From positions 1-8,630 of the forward strand of contig JBEKBO010000153.1 in the NCBI GenBank assembly GCA_050015355.1: a stretch of 8,630 bases of DNA. Reading direction: 5' to 3'. Positions within the stretch are counted from its first letter, which is position 1. Every line of letters begins with the position of its first letter. The notes beneath the pieces are model-generated. The model was not told the origin of the DNA. It saw only the letters and a program-made list of their open reading frames with translations, and did not search any database. This document shows positions 5,240-8,630 of the stretch, one piece after another. Origin of the DNA: CAWBRT01 sp050015355. GTDB lineage: Bacteria > Acidobacteriota > Terriglobia > Terriglobales > Acidobacteriaceae. The position numbers were made by a program, and so were the translations under genes.

Positions 5240-6016
5240 ATGTGCCGGCTTAAATCTCTTCCCATCCTTGTGATCATCTGCATCTGCGGTTTCGCATGCC
5301 CTCTGCACGCGCAGCAAGACTTTCCAGTTGGGACCGTCATCGCAATCGTGCTCGACCACACCATTGATTCCCGCAACAGCAGGCCGGGGCAGCGTATCGT
5401 CGCGCGCATCGCACAGGAAGTTCCGCTGGAGAATAAGCGCGTGATCCGGGCCCAAGCGAAGGTATTTGGGGAAATCACGGAAGTTGCAAATGGTCTTGGC
5501 CAGGCGAAACTCGGCATGCGCTTCGACCGGCTTGAACTTGGCAAAGCTGAGATTGCGATCAGCACCAAGGTGCGAGCGCTAGCCTCTTCCATGGCAGTCG
5601 ACAGCGCCAAGGTGGAATATGGCCCCGGCAGCGATAGATTCGTTCGCGGTGCAGCGACGACCAATCAGATAGGTGGAGGCGTAGTGTACCGTGGCGCCGG
5701 AACGGTCGAGAACGAGATGGACGAAGTGGTTGGCAAGCCCGTTTATGGTGGTGTTCTCGCCACGGTCATCAATCAGGCGGGCTCCAAGTGTGAAGCCATG
5801 CCCGTGAGTAAGACTCCACAAGCGGTCTGGCTATTCTCGCCGAGTGCGTGTGGCGTGTACGGGCTCAGCAATCTTCAGTTTGAGAATGGAACGAATGCGA
5901 AGGCGGGCGAGATTCTCTTAACCAGAAAAAATAAAAAGGAATGGAAGCAGACAAACATAGAACTGCGGGCAGGTTCGGCGTTGTTGCTTGCCATTACCGG
6001 AGTGCCTCCTCGTTAG
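5240..6016 (+). CDS. Exported protein of unknown function (acidobacterial type)
   Basis: A 258-residue protein with a signal peptide: basic start, hydrophobic core at about 7-22 and an AxA-like cleavage site PLHA-QQDF after residue 24. The mature N-terminal half (about 28-115) has alternating beta-like segments: GTVIAIVLDHTIDS, RPGQRIVARIAQEV and VFGEITEV. This loosely recalls the beta-domain of TrbI/VirB10-like proteins; that likeness is only pattern-level. Two cysteines (184, 204) could form a disulfide in the oxidising periplasm. The C-terminal ACGVYGL...GEILLT...ELRAGSALLLAI pattern is one I associate with exported acidobacterial hypothetical proteins. No catalytic motif is visible. ATG 5240 is the only start giving the signal peptide; no good Shine-Dalgarno precedes it. 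It stands alone, convergent with the next gene. Function unknown. Confidence 0.8.
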   Translation: MCRLKSLPILVIICICGFACPLHAQQDFPVGTVIAIVLDHTIDSRNSRPGQRIVARIAQEVPLENKRVIRAQAKVFGEITEVANGLGQAKLGMRFDRLELGKAEIAISTKVRALASSMAVDSAKVEYGPGSDRFVRGAATTNQIGGGVVYRGAGTVENEMDEVVGKPVYGGVLATVINQAGSKCEAMPVSKTPQAVWLFSPSACGVYGLSNLQFENGTNAKAGEILLTRKNKKEWKQTNIELRAGSALLLAITGVPPR

Positions 6017-6031
6017 ACCAAATTCGCGGAA

Positions 6032-6090
6032 GGTATACCCCACGCAGAAGCCGGGCTTTCAAGCCCGGCGGTGATATTGAGGGGTACACC
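6032..6090. repeat. Nested palindrome after the 5240-6016 gene
   Basis: The inner hairpin GCCGGGCT-TTCA-AGCCCGGC (6050-6069) is perfect. The outer arms GGTATACCCC (6032-6041) and GGGGTACACC (6081-6090) pair with one mismatch. There is no T-run, so intrinsic termination is doubtful; it more likely belongs with REP-like dispersed palindromes. Its GGTATACCCCACG head resembles the GGTGCCCCACG head of the repeats at 1139, 1305 and 5012. Confidence 0.65.
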
Positions 6091-6130
6091 AACTGTGGAA
6101 CTGCTCTAGAAACTTTCGCTGTGTTCTTTA

Positions 6131-6178
6131 ATCCGGATGGCAAAAAATTCGGATGATAAAAAATCCGGATGGCAAACA
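6131..6178. repeat. Three 16-bp tandem repeats (ATCCGGATGGCAAAAA type)
   Basis: Units at 6131-6146, 6147-6162 and 6163-6178 read ATCCGGATGGCAAAAA, ATTCGGATGATAAAAA and ATCCGGATGGCAAACA. Each has a (near-)palindromic TCCGGA core followed by an A-run. They sit in a convergent intergenic region, so an operator role is not obvious. Spacing of about 1.5 helical turns would place alternate units on opposite faces of the DNA. Confidence 0.7.
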
Positions 6179-6204
6179 GCTCGCTGAAATTGCAGCCACA
6201 AAAC

Positions 6205-6240
6205 GAAAAGGCCGCTCGGCAACCGTGCGACCTTTTCTTC
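6205..6240. terminator. Bidirectional intrinsic terminator between convergent genes
   Basis: GAAAAGG-C-CGC-T-CGG (6205-6219) pairs with CCG-T-GCG-A-CCTTTTC (6223-6237): 13 base pairs with two mismatches around a CAA loop. On the plus strand it ends CCTTTTCTTC; on the minus strand it ends CCTTTTCGTTTTG. It therefore suits termination of both the 5240-6016 gene (190 bases upstream) and the opposing 7561-6452 gene. Confidence 0.65.
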
Positions 6241-6451
6241 AAGGGAGAATAGTTCCAACGGAGGCTTAAACCGTCAAAACTTTCTAAGAAAATCTTATGA
6301 GCCTAAGAAACTGAGTGTCAAGGAATTTTTCCGACACAAATCCATTTGTTTTCAATTACTTACGCAATTGATCAACAATTTCACCGCAGTGCAAAAAACT
6401 CCTCGGCGACGCTACTTATTTTAATAAGTTGTTGATTTATATAGCTTTATA
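6241..6451. other. AT-rich intergenic stretch with several small inverted repeats
   Basis: No gene is visible. Inverted repeats are present: GTGTC..GGAA-TTT-TTCC-GACAC (6315-6337), ACTTATTTTAATAAGT (6414-6429, perfect palindrome), and ATCAACAA (6371-6378) with TTGTTGAT (6429-6436). CTAAGAAA occurs directly repeated at about 6283 and 6303. The palindrome at 6414-6429 lies just beyond the stop of the minus-strand gene ending at 6452, on its 3' side. Confidence 0.4.
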
Positions 6452-7561
6452 TCATTTCCGCAGGTTCAGGCGGATAAAGTCCGCCTCCTCGCCCGCCGGG
6501 CGGACCCAGCGAGGGAACAGTTTCGAGGCAAGGGGTTTGGCGAAGCCAAAAATCGCTCCCGTGCCGAGTGAGAAGACAATAACGATGCCCGCAAGCGTGA
6601 GCGCTGCAATCACCAGGTTCCCGATGTTGTCCTTTTTGCTCAGCCCGGTGTTTTCATTCCACGTGACTTCGGCTTGGTAGTTGATCCGGGCCAGCAATGA
6701 GTTCGCATCCTGCGGTGGAATCGAACCGTAGACCACTTTTACGATCGGGCCAGTCCTCTTCACGACGAAAGAAGCATCGGGCGGCGGATTCGTCTTCCGC
6801 ATTGCTTCCATTTTTTCCATCGCAATCTGCGGCGTCGGATACGCGATTAACAGCAGTGTGGCGTCGGTGTCTTGCTGCGCGATTTTTCCGGTGAGAATCT
6901 CCGGCCTGAGGCCGAAGTCGATGATGCTGTCGGGGATCGGCGACGCAAGCGATGCGTAAGCGGCGGGTCCGAGCACGAATTTGGCGGAACTCGGCGCGAT
7001 CTTATCCTTGGGCAGATAGTTGGGCAGCACAGGAAGATTCGCGGCCGGCCCGTTCACCGCCGGCAATGCCGCGGCGAGCTCACGCAGTTCGGATGCGCTC
7101 ATTGCGGTGACCCGGTCGAAGCGAGCTTCCACCAAGACGGTGCCGCGGAAAAAAAGCACGCGATCGGTGTCGGAAGCAGCCAGATTCCCAATTCGTTCGG
7201 GAATCGTGCCGGGCGCGCGATAGAAGGTGAAAGCGCCGTAGGCTCCGGTGGCGTCCTGAAATCGGGCGGCGCGCACGGTAAGTTTTCGATTGCCCTGCGC
7301 GTAGGTCGCGATCTCATATCCGGTGAATCCGTACTCCCGCAGCGCGGCACTCTGGGCGTGATCGATGGTGCCCGCGTCGATTCCTTTGCGCACGCTGCCG
7401 GAAAGCTCCCATCCCGCGAAGGCGTTGGGCAGAATTGAAATCTCCTGCTTTGAGGAAGCCGTGGCGGCTTGATCGCCGGGCCCCGAGGCAATCGCTGTGT
7501 CAGCCAACGCCGGGCCGACCACAGCAAGCGAAATGAGCAGGATGACAGGAAACAGCTTCAT
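6452..7561 (-). CDS. Exported membrane-anchored DUF6599-like protein
   Basis: A 369-residue protein with an N-terminal signal sequence (1-20, cleavage near ALA-DT) and one transmembrane helix near the C-terminus (about 314-338) followed by a ~30-residue basic tail, so most of it should lie outside the cytoplasmic membrane. The body resembles what I know as the DUF6599 family, common in Acidobacteriota: ILPNAFAGWELSG (43-55), REYGFTGYE (75-83), FQDATGAYGAFTFYR (101-115), VLFFRGTVLVEARFD (135-149) and LRELAAALP (159-167). A second half (about 190-300) has a similar alpha/beta pattern and may be an internal duplicate. No enzymatic motif is visible and the function is unknown. ATG 7561 is chosen because it opens the signal peptide; the frame also extends to 7603 but adds only non-signal residues. 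It is 123 bases downstream of the amidase gene on the same strand. Confidence 0.82.
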   Translation of the reverse strand: MKLFPVILLISLAVVGPALADTAIASGPGDQAATASSKQEISILPNAFAGWELSGSVRKGIDAGTIDHAQSAALREYGFTGYEIATYAQGNRKLTVRAARFQDATGAYGAFTFYRAPGTIPERIGNLAASDTDRVLFFRGTVLVEARFDRVTAMSASELRELAAALPAVNGPAANLPVLPNYLPKDKIAPSSAKFVLGPAAYASLASPIPDSIIDFGLRPEILTGKIAQQDTDATLLLIAYPTPQIAMEKMEAMRKTNPPPDASFVVKRTGPIVKVVYGSIPPQDANSLLARINYQAEVTWNENTGLSKKDNIGNLVIAALTLAGIVIVFSLGTGAIFGFAKPLASKLFPRWVRPAGEEADFIRLNLRK

Positions 7562-7580
7562 GGAAAAATCCGCAACACCC

Positions 7581-7612
7581 GGCGAACCTTCGCCTCGGCA
7601 CACTTAATATTA
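7581..7612 (-). promoter_or_regulatory. Candidate -10 box and leader hairpin for the DUF6599-like gene
   Basis: On the minus strand TAATAT (7612-7607) lies about 45 bases before ATG 7561 and could be a -10 box; no good -35 is seen at the right distance. The predicted leader then holds the perfect hairpin GGCGAA-GG-TTCGCC (7594-7581), ending 19 bases before the start codon. There is no clear Shine-Dalgarno. Confidence 0.25.
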
Positions 7613-7641
7613 GACTGGATCGCAAAGCTGAAGGATGCGCA

Positions 7642-7656
7642 ACCGGCAATGCCGGT
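7642..7656. repeat. Small perfect hairpin downstream of the amidase gene
   Basis: ACCGGC-AAT-GCCGGT is a perfect 6-bp inverted repeat about 30 bases beyond the amidase stop. There is no T-run on the minus strand, so it is at best a weak or Rho-assisted 3' end for that transcript. Confidence 0.35.
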
Positions 7657-7684
7657 CAATTAGCGATCCGAAACGGTCCGGGAA

Positions 7685-8630
7685 CTATTGCCCCACTTGG
7701 TCTTTTCCGCGTGCCGCCAACTTCAAGCCGCTCAGTCCGCTGACGTACTTGGTCACTCCCTTGTAGAGGGCGTCGGCTATCTTCTGACGGTACTCGGGTG
7801 TTTGCAGCTTGCGGGCGTCGGTTGGATTGCTGACGAAGGAGATCTCGGCAAGGATGGAGGGCATGTTGGCCCCAATCAGCACGATGAAGGGCGCTTTCCT
7901 CACCCCGCGGTCGCGCAACCCGCGATCCCGTACCGACAGATTCTGGTAGAGCGACGTCTGGACGTTGGTCGCGAACTCGCGCGACTCCTCGATCTTGTCC
8001 CGCAGGGCGATCTTCTTCACCAGGTCCTGAAGCTCGTGAATCGATTTTTCCGAGACGGCATTCTCGCGGGCGGCGACTTCCAGCGCGTCGGCCGAGGAAG
8101 TGAAATTCAGGTAATAGGTCTCAACGCCGCGAGCCCTGCGATCGGCGCTCGAATTGGCGTGGATCGAGATGAACAGGTCAGCCTGCTGCTGATTGGCGAT
8201 TGCCGTCCGGGTCTCAAGCGGAACGAACGAGTCGTCGTCGCGCGTGTAGATCACTTCGGCGCCCAGGCGCGCTTGCAGCAGGCGTCCCAATCGCCGCGCC
8301 ACGTCCAGCACCAAGTCTTTCTCCATCAGTCCGTTGGATGCTATGGTGCCGGTGTCATGCCCGCCATGGCCGGCATCGACGACGATGCGGCCGATCTTCA
8401 ATCCAAGAGCACGAATCAGCGAACGCTCGCCATCGGCGGTAGGCTGAGCGATGTGCGCCTCAGCCGTCGTACTCTTGCGCTGCTGCTTTTCCGGTGCGCG
8501 CGGCGCCACCGCTTGGAACGTAGGCTTGCTGGTTGGCCGTTGGGTCGCTCTCTGCTCCTGGTTGGCGTCAATGCCGTTGGCATCGCCCTTGCCGGTGGTG
8601 TTTTCGTCTGCTGATTTGTTGTCCGCTCCC
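7685..8630 (-). CDS. N-acetylmuramoyl-L-alanine amidase, C-terminal part (5' end outside window)
   Basis: A zinc amidase that cleaves the bond between N-acetylmuramic acid and L-alanine in peptidoglycan, as AmiA/B/C do during cell separation. The frame ends at TAG 7685-7687 and stays open to the window edge at 8630, so about 314 residues are visible and the N-terminus is missing. The first ~75 visible residues are a Thr/Gln/Asn/Lys-rich, probably disordered linker. The Amidase_3 domain follows with the expected residues: His in VDAGHGGHDTG (8368-8366), Glu in LMEKDL, His in ISIHANS and catalytic Glu in ILAEISFVSNP (about 7846). An insertion-like helical stretch (HELQDLVKKIALRDKIEESRE) matches the regulatory region of this family. 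Upstream parts in relatives often hold an AMIN or repeat domain, which cannot be checked here. A GTG at 8509 is possible but has no support as the start. Periplasmic location is expected from the family. Confidence 0.92.
   Translation of the reverse strand, partial: GADNKSADENTTGKGDANGIDANQEQRATQRPTSKPTFQAVAPRAPEKQQRKSTTAEAHIAQPTADGERSLIRALGLKIGRIVVDAGHGGHDTGTIASNGLMEKDLVLDVARRLGRLLQARLGAEVIYTRDDDSFVPLETRTAIANQQQADLFISIHANSSADRRARGVETYYLNFTSSADALEVAARENAVSEKSIHELQDLVKKIALRDKIEESREFATNVQTSLYQNLSVRDRGLRDRGVRKAPFIVLIGANMPSILAEISFVSNPTDARKLQTPEYRQKIADALYKGVTKYVSGLSGLKLAARGKDQVGQ

Noticed and set aside
8507..8509. GTG 8509 as the true start of the amidase
   Set aside because: The frame remains open to the window edge with linker-like sequence, and relatives have longer N-terminal parts needed for export.
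7688..8614. 308-codon plus-strand frame antisense to the amidase gene
   Set aside because: Shadow of the amidase frame, which has all four catalytic motif residues.

Overview
The window looks like chromosomal DNA from a soil Acidobacteriota (Terriglobia/Koribacter-like). This is inferred from its moderately high GC, the zinc-ribbon/XRE protein, two exported proteins of types I associate with that phylum, and GC-rich palindromic repeats scattered between genes. No database search was possible, so the taxonomy is inference.

Layout: (1) Positions 1-109 hold the last ~35 codons of an unidentified gene, possibly a transposase. (2) 110-420 is AT-rich with no convincing gene but with palindromes and short tandem repeats. 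A possible small ORF (427-561) then abuts a zinc-ribbon/XRE regulator (562-1098). (3) 1099-1440 is a convergent intergenic region packed with hairpin repeats. (4) On the minus strand, phoH (ybeZ, 4568-3489), ybeY (ending 2736) and a corC/ybeX-type CBS protein (2739-1441) form the conserved RNA-maturation/ribosome-maintenance cluster. The last two genes overlap by 4 bases. (5) 4569-5239 is a divergent intergenic region with a second copy of the composite repeat. (6) 5240-6016 encodes an exported protein of unknown function. (7) 6017-6451 is a second convergent intergenic region with a nested palindrome, three 16-bp tandem repeats and a bidirectional terminator. (8) 7561-6452 (minus) encodes an exported, membrane-anchored DUF6599-like protein. 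(9) 8630-7685 (minus) encodes the catalytic C-terminal part of an N-acetylmuramoyl-L-alanine amidase whose 5' end lies outside the window.

The genes are mostly ordinary housekeeping and envelope functions. The most distinctive feature is a modular palindromic repeat family: an outer hairpin with arms CCCCACGTT/AACGTGGGG, and an inner module built on GGGGTCCCCGAC...GCTCGTTGGGG. It occurs between genes, and a related inner module appears as two perfect 45-bp tandem units inside the 3' end of ybeY, where it is translated into a tail unusual for this enzyme. I found no CRISPR array, tRNA or rRNA, and no clear new defence or biosynthetic system.
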